Shown here: in pieces, positions 11,748 to 24,261 of the stretch | Numbering within the stretch: position 1 is the first letter of the stretch | Layout: the number at the start of each line of letters is the position of its first letter | Source of the DNA: Irpex lacteus | Lineage: Eukaryota; Basidiomycota; Agaricomycetes; Polyporales; Irpicaceae | Length of the DNA stretch: 64,000 nucleotides | Direction of reading: 5' to 3' | NCBI GenBank assembly: GCA_001986395.2 | Contig: MQVO02000006.1 | Coordinates: 558,001 to 622,000 of the forward strand | Notes under the pieces: generated by a model | Database searches by the model: none | What the model was told of the DNA's origin: nothing | Seen by the model: the letters and a program-made list of their open reading frames with translations, nothing else | Made by a program: the position numbers and the translations under genes

Positions 11748-12633
11748 GATGAGTGCTGTCGACGGTGAGCTGGGGGATAGGAGGTCTCTTATAGCCCTGG
11801 GATGGAAGCGAGGCGGAATGCGGGGGTGTGGGGGATCACGAGAGCGTTTCCAATTCAATTCACGTGGGCGTGTTCCCTCGCGGGTCGGCCGACGCTAAAG
11901 CAGGAAGTCGAATTGCGAGCAGTGAGCATACCGAAGATAACGACGAGCGACGCAGAAATAGCGCAAACGAGCAGGTATTCAAGGCGTTGAGTTCGTTGCA
12001 GACAGTGACTGTCAGTGACTGTGGTGGTCGAAGGACAAGTGGCAAATTGTTGTGGCCAATCCCCTTGGCCATTGGATCTGAGATATGGATCGCCCTGCAT
12101 GTGCTCTCGAGATCAACGCCTTGGTCGTCGAGATCACTCAGCTGGTCGTTTTCAACCGCATCAAACGTTCTCAACACCCCCTGCCATCTTTCGTGACTGC
12201 GGATGCCAGCGACCGGACGTCCGCGACAACGCCCAACCCTCCAGCGACTGTTGTGGGTCGGTCCCTTTACCCCCTTGTGCTGCGTATAGAATTATGCGGG
12301 TCCGGATGAACGTGAGACAAAAGCCCAGTAACAACAGATAAGCCCCAGTTTGTATGGTCGATAGACAGAGATCAGTCGACTTTCTTACTAGAGCCTGTCG
12401 AAGTGAAACACGATCAATTCTGGGCTGATCGACCTGGTCAACAGCACAAGGCAGCGACCACGGTCCTTGCATAGGCCTGCCACCTAGCACCCCCTCCCAC
12501 TGCGCATCTTGCACAGTGCCCACGGTCTTTCTTCCCTGCTGTCTCTCGCCAGGACACCCGTCGTTTACTGCTCACACTAGCTGTCTCACATTCTTTACTA
12601 CTCGGCCCTGGCTTCGTATCTGGAAACCTCACA
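11748..12633. other. Divergent intergenic region, 886 bp
   Basis: This separates the leftward transhydrogenase and the rightward aspartic protease, so it should contain both promoters. A CACGTG palindrome lies near 11860-11870, but that hexamer occurs about eight times in the window, near chance. Several open frames of up to 122 codons have no family features. No gene is supported. Confidence 0.5.
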
Positions 12634-15096
12634 ATGAAGACCTTTTCAGGCTCACTGTCTCTCGCTTTTCTCCTCTGCTCAACGCTCTCGGACGCTCGCA
12701 AGTTCCCCATAAGACGTGTCAAGTCGACCAGCAATGATGGAGGGTTTGGCAAGAGGAGTGGGAGTACGACGTTTGGCCATTCGTCGGTATCCCGTCCCGC
12801 GGTTTTTGCGGCGTCGTCAAGCGCAAACGATTCAGAAATATCCATGGCGTGAGTGATAGCACTCTTCACCATTCCAGCTGTTGATCACAACTCGTCTTGT
12901 ACATGTAGTGACACTCACGATATCCTGTACATGACAAATGTGAGTGAGGCTCATTAACGCTGTTGACGGTGGCACCCGGCGCTCTTCCGCACATGTAACC
13001 AACCTCAACACTGCGATATAAATACGTATCGTAGAACACGGGTGCAGACCCCGCGAGGTTCAGGGTTGTACATAGTACCTCTCATTTATCATTCTCGTAT
13101 TTCAAACATTACTCTGGCCACTGGTCGCACGGAACACACGAGCTAATCGCGTTTTGTTCGCCAAGATTACCATAGGTGGCAACGGTGAGCAGGAAATTGA
13201 GGATCGCCGTTATGACAGCGGACTGATGACGGCATGCTTTTTGTCTAGACTATCCTCTACAACTCGATACTGGTTCATCAGACCTGTGGGTGAAGGGGTC
13301 ATCTTCACCTTTACCTAATGTCCAATCATCTGTAAGTAAATGCTACCTCGATGCATTCGTCACAAATCTGAATACCGATGGATTTGTTATCCCTCAGTCG
13401 ATAACTTGGAACCTAACGGTGAGAGTGATGAGACGTTTCTGCCCTGTGTTTGGTTACTCACTGCTGGGACCTTAGTACGGAATCGGGTGGGCATCTGGTA
13501 GCGTCGCCTACGCACCAGTTGAGTTTGCCGGGTAAGTTTTTGTAATTTGTCTGCCCGTAGCAAAGCTGAGCACAAATATCTTCTTAGCATACACATATCG
13601 TCTCAGGCATTCCTCGATGTATCCGCCGCATCAAACCCTGCTCTTCAATATGGCGCCGAAGGAATTATCGGCCTTGGCTTCACGTCGCTATCGACAGTTG
13701 ATGCCCTTGTGAACCACACCGGATCGGACAAGGGACGCAGTCTTCTCTACAATCTCTTTAATGACAACAAGGACGAGCCGAACTTCATCACCTTCTCACT
13801 ACAACGGACATCTGACCCGAACGACGACACCGAGGGAACGTTCTCCATCGGTGCGTTAAAGCCGTATCTATTTCCTTTAGTTGCTGACAGGACGCTTAGG
13901 CGAAGTCGTTGAGGAGTACTCCTCTGTTCTAAACAACGACCCTATCCCCACGTTCCCAGAAGCATACCCGACTCGGTGGAATGTCCTCCTTGAGGCCTTG
14001 ATAGTGGGACAAAACACTGTGGCAGTGTCCAGTGTGGTTGATGGAGCACCTTCAGGCAAGGCCGTTGTCTTGCTCGACAGCGGTACCTCCTACACGTGCG
14101 TTTCACTACCTCCATTCTTCCCTCAAAAGCTCATGCTCGTGCAGCTATGCGCCCCCAGAAATATGCACAGCAATCTACGGCTCCGTTCCGAATGCGACAT
14201 TTGATACAAGCGCCGGCCAGTGGAAGGTGCCTTGCGATCAAGAGATCAACATTGCTTTGCAATTTGGGTAAGCAACACTGATATTTTGCGCAACCATTGA
14301 GACTCAAAAAATTGCGATGAAGTGGGAAAGCATATGCCATCCATCCCCTCGATGTTAGCCCTCAGAGTCTCTCCAACTCTTCGGAATGCATTGGAACGTT
14401 CATCCCACAATCCGTCGCAGTTGGTGCGGGCGAGTTGTAAGCATGATCATCTTGTTCCTCCCGAGCCTAACGTTGGCCCAACTGACCACATGTTTCATGT
14501 TTATTTCCAGCGACTGGCTGATTGGTGACAACGTCCTTCGGTCGATCTACTCGGTCTACGACTTCGGTGACTTCCAGTCGGACGGTAGCATGGGAAATCC
14601 CTACGTCAAGTTGCTCTCTCTCGTCGACCCCAACAAAGCCTCCGCTGAATTCCATCAACTTCGAGGAGGCGCTGCAGCAACGAACATCACCTACAATGCC
14701 GCCAATTCGACATCCGACACCACCGGCAGCAGCGGCTCTGTCAAGGTCTCGGACGACATTGCGAGCACGATCAGCAAGCTCAATTCATACCTTCCCGCGA
14801 TGCTCGCCATTATGGCGCTCAACGCCTTCGTCATTCTTTTACTCGTCGCAGCCGCGTTTGTGTATATGTTCCGTAGACGCGCCGGCAAGGCAAAGGCGAG
14901 GAAGAACCCTGGAAGAATGACGCCTATGCCCATGAACCCGACATCGACGTCGTCTTTCATGGACCCTGGGTCAGGCTCTGTTCCTGAGCCTTCGTACCAA
15001 CCCGTGTCGATGGCGCTCACTGAAGACACTTTTGTGCCGCCATCGCCTGCGTTCTCCAAGGACGGAGGCAAACTGCGGCCGATGTCTGTCGCGTAA
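12634..15096 (+). CDS. Pepsin-type aspartic protease with C-terminal membrane anchor
   Basis: Secretory A1-family peptidase. The start at 12634 opens a signal peptide (FSGSLSLAFLLCSTLSDA). A Lys/Arg-bearing propeptide follows, then small exons give ILYMTN, ITIGGND and the first catalytic motif LQLDTGSSDLWVKG. The flap-side segment YGIGWASGSVAYAPV and GAEGIIGLGF come next. The second catalytic motif VLLDSGTSYT is near 14070, and WLIGDNVLRSIYSVYDF near 14520. The body is followed by a Ser/Thr/Gly-rich spacer, a strong hydrophobic helix (AMLAIMALNAFVILLLVAAA, about 14800-14860) and a short basic cytosolic tail. It is thus a type I anchored enzyme rather than a freely secreted pepsin. Several short introns and one of about 230 nt (12940-13168) interrupt it. 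Confidence 0.9.
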
Positions 15097-17649
15097 ACCC
15101 AGGAGTGGACCGCGCGTGAGTTGGTCATGTAATGCTTTTCTGTATCTGCCTGCTTGTCTTTGCTTCATCTCCCCTTCTTTCGTTCGTCTTCGTTTTTCGT
15201 TCTCGTCGCTTGCTTGGTTTACGGATGTGCGGAGGATGTGGAATTCAATCTCGTGTAGGTATGTACCTTCTGCTTGATTTTTTTGTCTTCGTGTTATTCT
15301 TGATTCGTCTTATGGACATTGGGACGATCAACTTCACGGCTCGGAAACCCCCTTTCATCATATCGTGACGCTCTGGACTCTATCTTTCGTACTCTTACGC
15401 CTGCTGTGCCATGTCGTACGACTCATCCCAGTCGCTGGAGTAGGTTACAGTGCTAGGATCTGTACATGATATCGATGCGCTTCTCTCACCTTGATCCCTG
15501 ATCCTCTCTTACCTAAAATACCGATCAAAACTCCCCAGCGGGCACGATAATCCGCCATGGAAAGTTACAGACTTTATTGTGCATTGATTCAAGAGATAAA
15601 CATGCGATTCCCCCCGCAACTACGGACGCACTTTGCAAATTGAAGTTGCGTAAGTACACACGGGCCTCGATTTTCTGTGCGAAATCGAAGTTGAAGCTAA
15701 GGTAAAACTTGTGTGGGGGATACGCCGATGTACCCATGATGTAAAGATGTACATGTGGACCACTGTGAATCTTACATACCTGCATTGAACGAATTGCAAT
15801 CTATCTAGCACCAGCTTTCCGTGGTGTAGCGCGTGCTTTCAGGTCAGAGCTTGTTGAAGCGCAAATAAGAAAAGACTCACCTATTTCAGCACATCGCACG
15901 GATGGAAATCAGTAAGATCTCCGTGACGGAAAATTCCCGTGGACATGAACGAGGATCAACGAGTCTACTGCCCCTTGATTGATGATGCGCAAGCTCTAAA
16001 CTCAGCCCTCCTTCGTACGCCCATTTCTTTTTGTTCTATGAGACCAAGGATTAGGTTTAGTTTCCCTGGAATTTCAGTTGACCACGGATATTGTGCTTGG
16101 TGGCCACGGAATATTAACGTCGTGTCGACTGCTATTTCAAGTAGCGAGGATTTGGCAGTAATATGCCGTTTTTCGTCTAGCCGTTTTCCAAGGACCTCGT
16201 GTCGGTTTATTACGGGCACGAGCCGGCAACCTTTCTCGCCACCGCGAGGATCGTACAGCGGTATCTTCTGTGCGGAGAAGAGATGCCTATACGGCGTTCA
16301 AGCTCATTCAGGCTATGCGGTAGACGTAGAGGATTATTTCGTACGTAGGTTGTGTAATGAGTAGGGACATGTGTATCCACGAAATGATCGGACGGGATGA
16401 AAGCCACGCGCCCAATCTGTGGTTCGAAAGGATAAGCAGCCCAAAGTAGAGCTGGTTATACAGTACAGCCAGTCGGGAAGAGTCGACGTGAGAGAGGACA
16501 TGAATTTACTTGCACTGGGTCGGTATTCCGCAATGCAGTAAGCCGTATCTTTCAGGGCGCATATCTAATGATGACGAAGTGAGTGGAATGCTGTGATGAC
16601 AGACGACGAGCCGTGCAAGCGCGTTATTGTGCGCGGGGTGAGATAGTATGGCAGTTGGGCGAATTATGCCTGTTGCAGCCCTCCCGAGGTCTCTCATTGA
16701 TTCAAGGAGCTTCTTGAACCTTGGATGTGAGGTGATTATTACCCAGGGCGGTTAACTGTGATTAGCAAGTGTGTTACGGTGGAAGACATGATCCATAAGG
16801 AGTTGTTCAGCTTGCACAGGATATCGGAGAATAGACGTTCATCGCACCGTTTCTGAAACACGCAGGTGGTGTGCAGAGCCAGGACGAGGAGCTGGCATTC
16901 TTGGGCCAGGATCTGCCACCAAGCAGAAGGGCCCGGTTAAACCCGCGAGCACATATGAACCTCACACCCGTGGCAGCAGGAGAGCTGGTGTCGTATATCA
17001 CCGCGTGTTTGGCTATACACCGCATGCTAGCCTCGTGTCTGAGGTGTTGGCGGCGCGAAAAGGAAAGCAACGACGAAGTTTGTGGCGGGCCTCGCGAGGT
17101 TCTGAGACGCCGGGCGCTGGCTGCGCTGATGGACGATATGTCCCGTTATGGAATCCTAAAAGACTCTGAGTGGTTCACCCACTCGAGGCCATGGCCGAAT
17201 GTCAGCGCAGATACCCGCCGGGGGTCTCATGCCTCTTTCTCCTCCTCTTTGTCGCCCCATGAGGCTATGCCAAAGGCCACCGGCACTGGGCCAAACCGGG
17301 TCACGGCGACAATGTCCTCCACGAAATAAAAATTCCAACCACGCTGCAAACGTTCATGTCCGTATCCTTTGCCCCACATCTGCTCAGCTCTATTACCTCT
17401 TTTGCATTTAGGTTGCCATCAGTGCTGTAATCCGTCGAGATTGCCAGTCAAGCTGTGTCGGGCCCTCACTCCCATAATCTCTCCTCCTTCCCTTTCCGTT
17501 TCTGACGAAATGCTCGGATCTCAACTTACGGAACCTGCACAGAACAAAAAGCCACCTGTCATACAATGCGTGTGGCCCACCCGTCTGCCCTTATATATAT
17601 ACACCAGTCATGCTCATATCTTTCCCCCCTCTCCGACTGTCCAAGTGCT
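15097..17649. other. Gene-poor 2.5 kb stretch
   Basis: The first 250 bp are pyrimidine-rich 3' UTR of the protease. I recognise no domain in the rest. A minus-strand frame at 15965-16219 (84 codons, containing YPWSTEIPGKLNLILGLIEQ) and an adjacent frame at 16210-16407 (with RLPHSLNELERRIGISS) read like protein and may be exons or a decayed gene. A plus-strand frame of 152 codons at 16871-17329 has no recognisable features. The last 70 bp are the ABC transporter promoter. Confidence 0.4.
17591..17602 (+). promoter_or_regulatory. TATA-like element of the ABC transporter gene
   Basis: An alternating T/A run beginning TTATATATAT lies about 50 bp upstream of the ATG at 17650. Its position argues for that ATG over the in-frame upstream ATG at 17566, which precedes the element. 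Confidence 0.45.
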
Positions 17650-20341
17650 ATGCTGAGTGTCCCCCTGAAGCCACTGTGCTCCTTCCTCCCTGGTATGCTG
17701 GGTCCATTTGACCGACATAGCGCTTCCAATTTCCCTTGCTCCACTCCTATTGATGTTCCTGAGGACGCAAAACCCACTCAATCGCTCTTCAATCTCTGGT
17801 CGTCGTCACGAGCTGTTGGAGAGCGTGATGAGCACATACTCACACCCGGTGGGCAACGGCCAATGACAGGCAAAAACATCTCTCTCGCTATAGAGATTTC
17901 CGAGCGTTGCATCACCCGTATACTCTCTCTTCTGTGGAGTATACATCCTTTACGTGTCCTTCTAATGGTTAGCCTCGACATATTTCGCGGCGTCCTTCCT
18001 GCCTGTCGAGGCTATTCACAGGCTCTTATCATCAACGAGGTATGCTTTCCGCGTCTCCTCCGCTCAGAATGCCGTAGCATACTAACTGAAATTTTCAGGT
18101 CCAAGCCGTAATCTCATCAGGGGATTTCAGTTTCACCCGTCTCTTCCGACTAATCGCCACCGATTTGCTGAGAATGGCCGTTGAAAGTTTGGTCGACTCG
18201 CTGGCGTGAGTGTGTTTTCAGACCCATTCAGATCATAAAGTTTATATTGCTCTGACCACAAGACGTATAACCTTGCTCCTCCCTTCAGTAATAGAAATGC
18301 GGACGTTGTCCAGAGCTCGGCCCGTTTCATCATGGAATACCGTCAAATGGAACAGCGGCTCAAGATGGACGTTCCCACCTTAGAAAACCCACAGATACGC
18401 GACTTGTTTCAGGAGTCCGAGCTCTTCGTTCGCTCATTCAGCGGCATGCCGGGTTTTGGCCTCCTGTCCCCGCTCGACCTATTTCGCGTTCTGACGCTTG
18501 TCTCTGAACTGGCTTCTCATGCTGTCATGCTCTGGTCGTTGACTTCCAGAGGGACACATGTATGGCTGCTTCTATTCTCTGTGATTTCCACGGTGCTTCC
18601 GCTGTTACTGTCGCCATGGACTCGGAACCGTGATCTAGGTGAAGACACACATGATGTCAAAGAAGCTCGCGCGACAGCAAAGCAGAATCGCATGCGCGGA
18701 ATGGCTTATAGCGACGTCCACCGGCCAGAGATTGTTCTGTTCGGCCTTGGCCCATGGATTCTACAGTCTTGGGCGAAGGCTCGGCGAGTCACCCTTGGAC
18801 TTGAACAAGGTCGACTCGGTGGAGATGAGAGCCTCTATGGCTCTTTGCTGTGTCAGCTGAATCCCACCGGTGTCATTGATGCTCTTCAGAATGTGGGTCG
18901 TTCTTATAGCGTGACTTTTATGAGCAAATACTAACTGACGGGCAGATTCCCATCCTTATTGCTTTGCAATCTTCGTCGAATTCCCTAGGCTCCTTCTCAC
19001 TCTACCGCGGCTCTGTTCAATCATTTTTCTTCACAGGAAGGCAGCTCGTGCAAACTCTGCGTATGGGTTTCCAGGGCATCTTTCTTTTAGGCGCATTCTG
19101 CGCGGCAATGGAGGTCCAGCCCCAGCTTCAGCCTGACAGTCCCACAAGGATCAAATATAGAAGTACCAAAAAGGGTATGAAAATCGAGTTGAGGTAATGC
19201 GTCCACATTCTGTACCGTGGAAGTATCATGCCGATGACATAGTATACCGTTACAGAAACGTCTCTTATACATATCCAGGCAATCACACGCCTGCTCTCAA
19301 AGACGTCAGTCTTGTTCTAGAAGCTGGCGAGACCCTTGCAATCGTCGGCTACAACGGCTCCGGTGAGTGTTTTCTCATCGAATGAGTCTACAACTGCATC
19401 AAAAATATCAGCTAAACTTATCCATCATACATACATAGGTAAATCTACACTCGCAAAGATCCTGCTTCGCTTGGCAGACTATCACAACGGACAAATCCTC
19501 ATCAACGACAGGGACCTTCGACAGTACAATCCCATCGATTTCCATACTCACGTAACGGCTGTTCTACAAGGATTCTCCAAATTCGATTCTTCTCTGAAGG
19601 AAAATGTCGGTGTCGGCTACCTCCCCGAAGCGCGTTCAGACAGCGCGGTAGAGAAGGCTGTTGAGCTTGCAGGAGCAGAGCACATACTTTACAGTCTCCC
19701 CAACGGCGTGAAGACAATTTTAGACAGCATGTCAGGGCAATCGTCGGCCCCGTCTTCGCCCAACTTTAGAGAAGAGTTTGGACATATTGGATGCCCTAAA
19801 CATCAACAATACGGCCTTTCAGGGGGCGAGGTCTGTACTCCATCTCATGTTATTCTATCCGCACTTTATTCACCACGTTCTGTGTGTGTTCCTAGTGGCA
19901 ACGCGTTGCTATATCTCGCGCATTCATGCGGGCACATCGCCCTGAAGTTGATCTCATCGTCCTTGACGAGCCGGTGTGTTCCATATTTTCGATTGAGGGC
20001 CGCTCTCTGAAAAATGATATATACTTTTCAGACGTCGTCATTGGACCCACATGCACAGAACCATGTTTTCGACACCGTCGAAGAGATATCACGCTCATCG
20101 ACGACGGGAAAGAAAATCAAGACCGTCGTATTCATCACACATCGGCTTTCGACCGCCCGCAGGGCAGACAAGATAGCCATGATGGAGCATGGGGTGAGTA
20201 CTTCTTCTCCTGCGCATCGCAATCATTCCTTTTCACTGATAGTCACATATTTCTTTCTAGACCATTACTGAATTTGGCACCCATCAAGAACTGCTGGCGA
20301 AGGGAGGATCGTATGCCTCCCTATATCATGCGTCCGTCTAG
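17650..20341 (+). CDS. Half-size ABC transporter, ABCB-like
   Basis: One membrane half with weak similarity to ABC exporter helices (for example HPLRVLLMVSLDIFRGVLPA, VWLLLFSVISTVLPLLL) is followed by one nucleotide-binding domain. The Walker A motif VGYNGSGKSTLAK is split by an intron after its second Gly (about 19364-19438). The Q-loop region gives TAVLQGFSKFDSSL. The signature LSGGE is split from WQRVAISRAFMRA by another intron. Walker B is VDLIVLDEP, followed by the D-loop TSSLDP and the switch segment VVFITHRLSTARRADKI. The end ITEFGTHQELLAKGGSYASLY is canonical. An unusual Ser/Pro-rich insertion of about 25 residues lies between the Q-loop subdomain and the signature. It probably works as a dimer. 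Substrate is unknown; the gene belongs to a type I recall as frequent in mushrooms. Confidence 0.85.
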
Positions 20342-20506
20342 ACCCAGGCAGACCAAACCCGACAGTATATTTACTCGCATAACATTCGAATCTAAGTATC
20401 TATACATTTGCTAAATAAAACGCTACAAAGTAGGCTACCATACATGTAGTAATGCTATATCTGGACGCTCTCATAATAATATGTAATGCAGTACTGACGA
20501 TGTCGA

Positions 20507-23500
20507 TCAGTAACCTCGTTTAGAGTAGTCTGAATAAGTTAGGATGCCGTCTTGGAGGAAGGCGTCGACGCTGTTGTCCCCTACAGACAACGCAGCTATC
20601 TGCTCGGTGGCCCCGAATGCGCCCAAGAGAAGTCCAAACTCCTTGACAGCTTGCACAAGCGAAGGTACTTGAGACTGCATTTACGTCTATCAGTGAACCA
20701 CGCGCATCACAAACTGGTGGTACTCACCAGAAGCTCGGCATCCAAAAGCAAACCAAGCATATTGTTGGCCTTGCATAGCTCTACCGCACAATGAAGACTC
20801 GACAGGCGGTAGTCTTTCGAATCCTCTATCGATAGAGCCGTAGCGCTCGGGCGACGGGAACATATTCGCCCACACTGAGAAGCAAAGAAGACAGGATCTA
20901 CAGGTACACGCATGTCAGCCTCTCGGCCCCGCACACGGCATAAAGGGTATGCACGGCCCACTCACAATTTGGCTGCTTCCAGTTCAACGCGGAGCAGATG
21001 TCGGGTGAGAATGACGTAAAGACGACATTTCTTCGTCCAACGTGGCCTTCCAGCGAGGTTATATCGTAAATAGTCCGCAGCACAGCATCAACCACGTCAT
21101 TCAGAGGGACCTGATGTCGAAGAGAGTGGCGTTCTTGTATCGACGTAGACGGGTAGGCAAGTTCTAAACAAATCCCGAGTGTAGCTGGCAGAAGCTGAAA
21201 CAAAGACGACGATCACTTCAGCACTCGATGCAGGGACGACTGAACGATGGCACTGACCTTCAACAGGTCCGATAATGGCATCATGGAGCCCGCTATTGCT
21301 TTGTGAAGATCGGAGAGGGAAGCGGAGCCAGACACGTCGTTTAACCCGAACCTGCCAACACCTTGGGCAAGTGCATTAAACTGTGACAGGGTCACATCAG
21401 CAACCCCAAGTTCGTAAGCGTCTTCAGGCAGACGCCATTCGCAGAACGTTACAGGCTGAAGATCTCGGGTGACCTGCACCGTGATATAGATAAAGTTGCC
21501 CGAGATGGAAGAGTGCGTGAGGGAATGACTGGCAGTAGTCGTTGAGGAATATATAGAAGGAGACGTGTAAGCTGATGCAATGGTTCGGGGAGGGGCCGTG
21601 GAGCGGGTAGAGGATAGCTTCGGAGTAGGCGTCGAGAGCGGCGTGGCGATGGATTTCCAGTACGTCTCAACTGCACCTCCAATCTGGAGAGTAACGCCGC
21701 TGAACGGCTTGACTACACTGACCTCGAAGGCGACCTGCAATAAAAGGTCAACATCGACACAATAAATAGAGATCCTTTATTCGCACCTCGCCAATGGTGT
21801 TCAGGTGATGATCTAGAATAGGTAGAATGAAGGCCTGATTCTGACGAATTGACGCAAAGGAGGCAGGTAGAGAGGCAGCTCGTCCTATGAGTTTCGTGCC
21901 GAAGTTCGGATACAAGGAGAAGTCAAGAGATAGGGCCTCAAGGGATGGAGCTTGGAAGGAGTATACCACCTTATCGTCTGTCAACGGTAAAGCAACACTG
22001 AACGGAGCTGCAGTAACCGCTGGAGATGCCGTCACCACCAGCTTCAAGCGAGGTGACGTGTGCAAATAACCTTCGGTGCGCTCAAGGCCATTCAAGGGCG
22101 AACGCAAGCTCACGGCTTTTGAAGACGCTGCAGATGGCTCTCCGAAGCGCGAGCAAGGATGACCAATCGTGATCTGTACGAGAGCATTCTTGTCCAGGTA
22201 GTTATGGCCATAAACACGATAGGGCATCATTGGTGGAGGTAGCGACAAAGAGGGGATGGCGTCCACGTCCGAATCAGCACCAACAGACCGTACTGTATCG
22301 GAGAAAGGAGAGGCGTGTGCAGAGTGCGATTGACCACCAGCAAGTTTGAGACTTGCCTCCATTAAACGGGAAACACACGTGTGATGTCCATACCATGCAG
22401 CATAATGCACCGCGGCATGTCCGACTTCATCTGTGCGATCTGCACGACTGCCGGCATCCAGCAGGACGCGAAGGCATTCTTCGTGTCCGTACCGTGCGGC
22501 GTGGAAGAGCGGCGTCCATTCATTATATTTGTCCGGTGTGTCCCAGCCTTCGTGGCTTGTGAGCAGTTTGCAAATCCGAGGGTGGCCTTCTTGAGCAGCC
22601 AAGTGAATAGGATACTCGCCATTCGTGTTTGACAAGCTGGGAGCTCCATGTTCGAGGAGCAGGACGACCACGTCGAAATGACCCGCGCGTGCAGCCAGAG
22701 ACAGCGGCATGAGATCCCCATTGAGTACAGTAGCCTGTGCAGAAACTCGGCCGACCTGGAGCAGTACCCGAACCGCCTCCACAGATCCCTGCAGCGTGGC
22801 GTAAACAAGCGGAGTGCAATTGTCTAAATCGACGAGATTTGGATCCAAGCTCTCTTGAATCAAACGTTCGCAAACCGCAGCGTGTCCGTTCATAGCAGCG
22901 TAATGGAGAGCAGAGCGACCATAGACGTCCACTTTGTCGCGCTGTACACCATTTTCCAGGCATAGAATAACGAGACGAAGAGCTCCAACTCGTGCCGCCT
23001 CGTGCAGACACGTTCGTCCATTGATGTCGTCGATGAAGAGGTAGTTGAACGGCTCTGATGTCGAAGACAGAATGAGATCGGCTAGATCTGCAGGAGCATC
23101 GATGACTGCCTTCCATAATACTCGTGTCGCATGTAGACGTGCTTCGGGTGTCTGAGTCAAGGACTCTGAGAGCTGCACCAGGTGCATAAGAGCATCTCTA
23201 TCTTCATCTGCGATGGCCCTTCGAATGCTACTTTCCAAATCGCTGAACGGACCATGGGGAACAGTGGTGTCTCCGCTCAACTGACGGGTGAAAACAGGAT
23301 CCTCTGGTGCAGAGGACTCGTATTTCACGCCTACGGATAAGTCGGTGAGATCCAGAAGGCAGGCAGCAACAGTATCAGACAGTTCCGAGATGAGCTTAGA
23401 AAGAAGATAGATTGAATACCATGAATTGAATACGATTGTAGAATTGAACCTACCTGTCTGTTGAAAACCGGCTGAACGTCGACTTGGCGCGCCAGATACA

Positions 23501-24261
23501 GCTCTTTCGTGGTTGACTTGGATCGCTTATCCCACTTCTTCAATATTTTCCGGAAACCAGTTGCATTGATCTCGACAAATTGCTACAAGGTGGATTAGCG
23601 GAAATGTATAATGACGCATTTTATCGCATATTTACCTGTAATTTTCCGAGGTCGCGCTCGAGAAGGTGGAACCCCTCCTCGACAGCATTCCACTCTACGT
23701 GATTCTTCGTGGAGTAGTCGTCAAGAGAGTCAGGCAGAACGCGACTTGCAGCAGCCCTTCGTTTGGACAGAAGAGTTTCTAGCCGTGTTTTCAACTCCGC
23801 TTCTTTCTCAAGATAGAATGCATTGATCTAGTAACAGTTGAATACACGGCCAATGCACCTGAGTCATATGCGCACCTTTTCCAACTCCCTTTCAAGCTTG
23901 AAGAAGAAAGTTGCCTTGTACGCTTGGAATTCTCGTCCTCTGTTGTCGTCTTCTGAGCCGAAGCCAGGGGGTAATAACGGCACTCCAGACGGGTCTGATC
24001 CAGGGGTCCCTGTCGTACAACGCTCTCAAAACATTCTGTGTGACCTCTGGGATTTGTTTTGACATACCAACCGCCAAGGCGGCCGCTTCTGCCACAGGTC
24101 GATTTGACTCGAACGAGGAGATGATTTTCTTGAGCGACTTGTAGTCCAAGTAATGCTGCGACCATCCTGGCACCTGGTCTGCTTGGATCTGCTTGCCGAA
24201 CTAGGGGATTGGGTCTCAGTGCCTGTGCTCATCACCATGGCCGGCGAAGACGAACCTTCAT
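20507..24261 (-). CDS. PHO81: SPX-ankyrin-GDPD phosphate regulator (PHO81/NUC-2)
   Basis: Orthologue of the CDK-inhibitor-type regulator of the phosphate-starvation response, in which SPX senses inositol pyrophosphates. Coding begins at 24261 with a 6-nt exon (Met-Lys), then a 55-nt intron (24201-24255) and FGKQIQADQVPGWSQHYLDY. SPX continues with YKSLKKIISSFESN, ATFFFKLERELEKINAFYLE and QFVEINATGFRKILKKWDKR. A block of ankyrin repeats (about 22350-23100) shows DINGRTCLHEAARVGALRLV and YGRSALHYAAMNGHAAVCER. The C-terminal part is a GDPD-like fold: FIYITVQVTRDLQPVTFCEW, LGVADVTLSQFNALAQGVGR, NVVFTSFSPDICSALNWKQP. Where active GDPDs carry catalytic His/Asp this one reads CEWRLP, so it is likely non-enzymatic, as in other fungal PHO81 proteins. 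It ends SDYSKRGY. Confidence 0.92.

Noticed and set aside
11860..11870. CACGTG upstream of the transhydrogenase gene as a phosphate or E-box site
   Set aside because: The hexamer is found at several unrelated places in the window and nothing links this gene to the phosphate regulon.
12438..12872. Minus-strand frame of 144 codons
   Set aside because: Antisense to the signal-peptide exon of the aspartic protease; no family features.
14691..15128. Minus-strand frame of 145 codons
   Set aside because: Antisense shadow of the protease C-terminal exon, which is clearly coding on the plus strand.
16871..17329. Plus-strand frame of 152 codons as a gene
   Set aside because: No recognisable motif, no promoter or splice partner, and mixed composition; left as part of the unexplained stretch.
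18639..18860. Second plus-strand frame inside the ABC transporter
   Set aside because: Shifted frame of an exon whose correct frame continues the membrane half.
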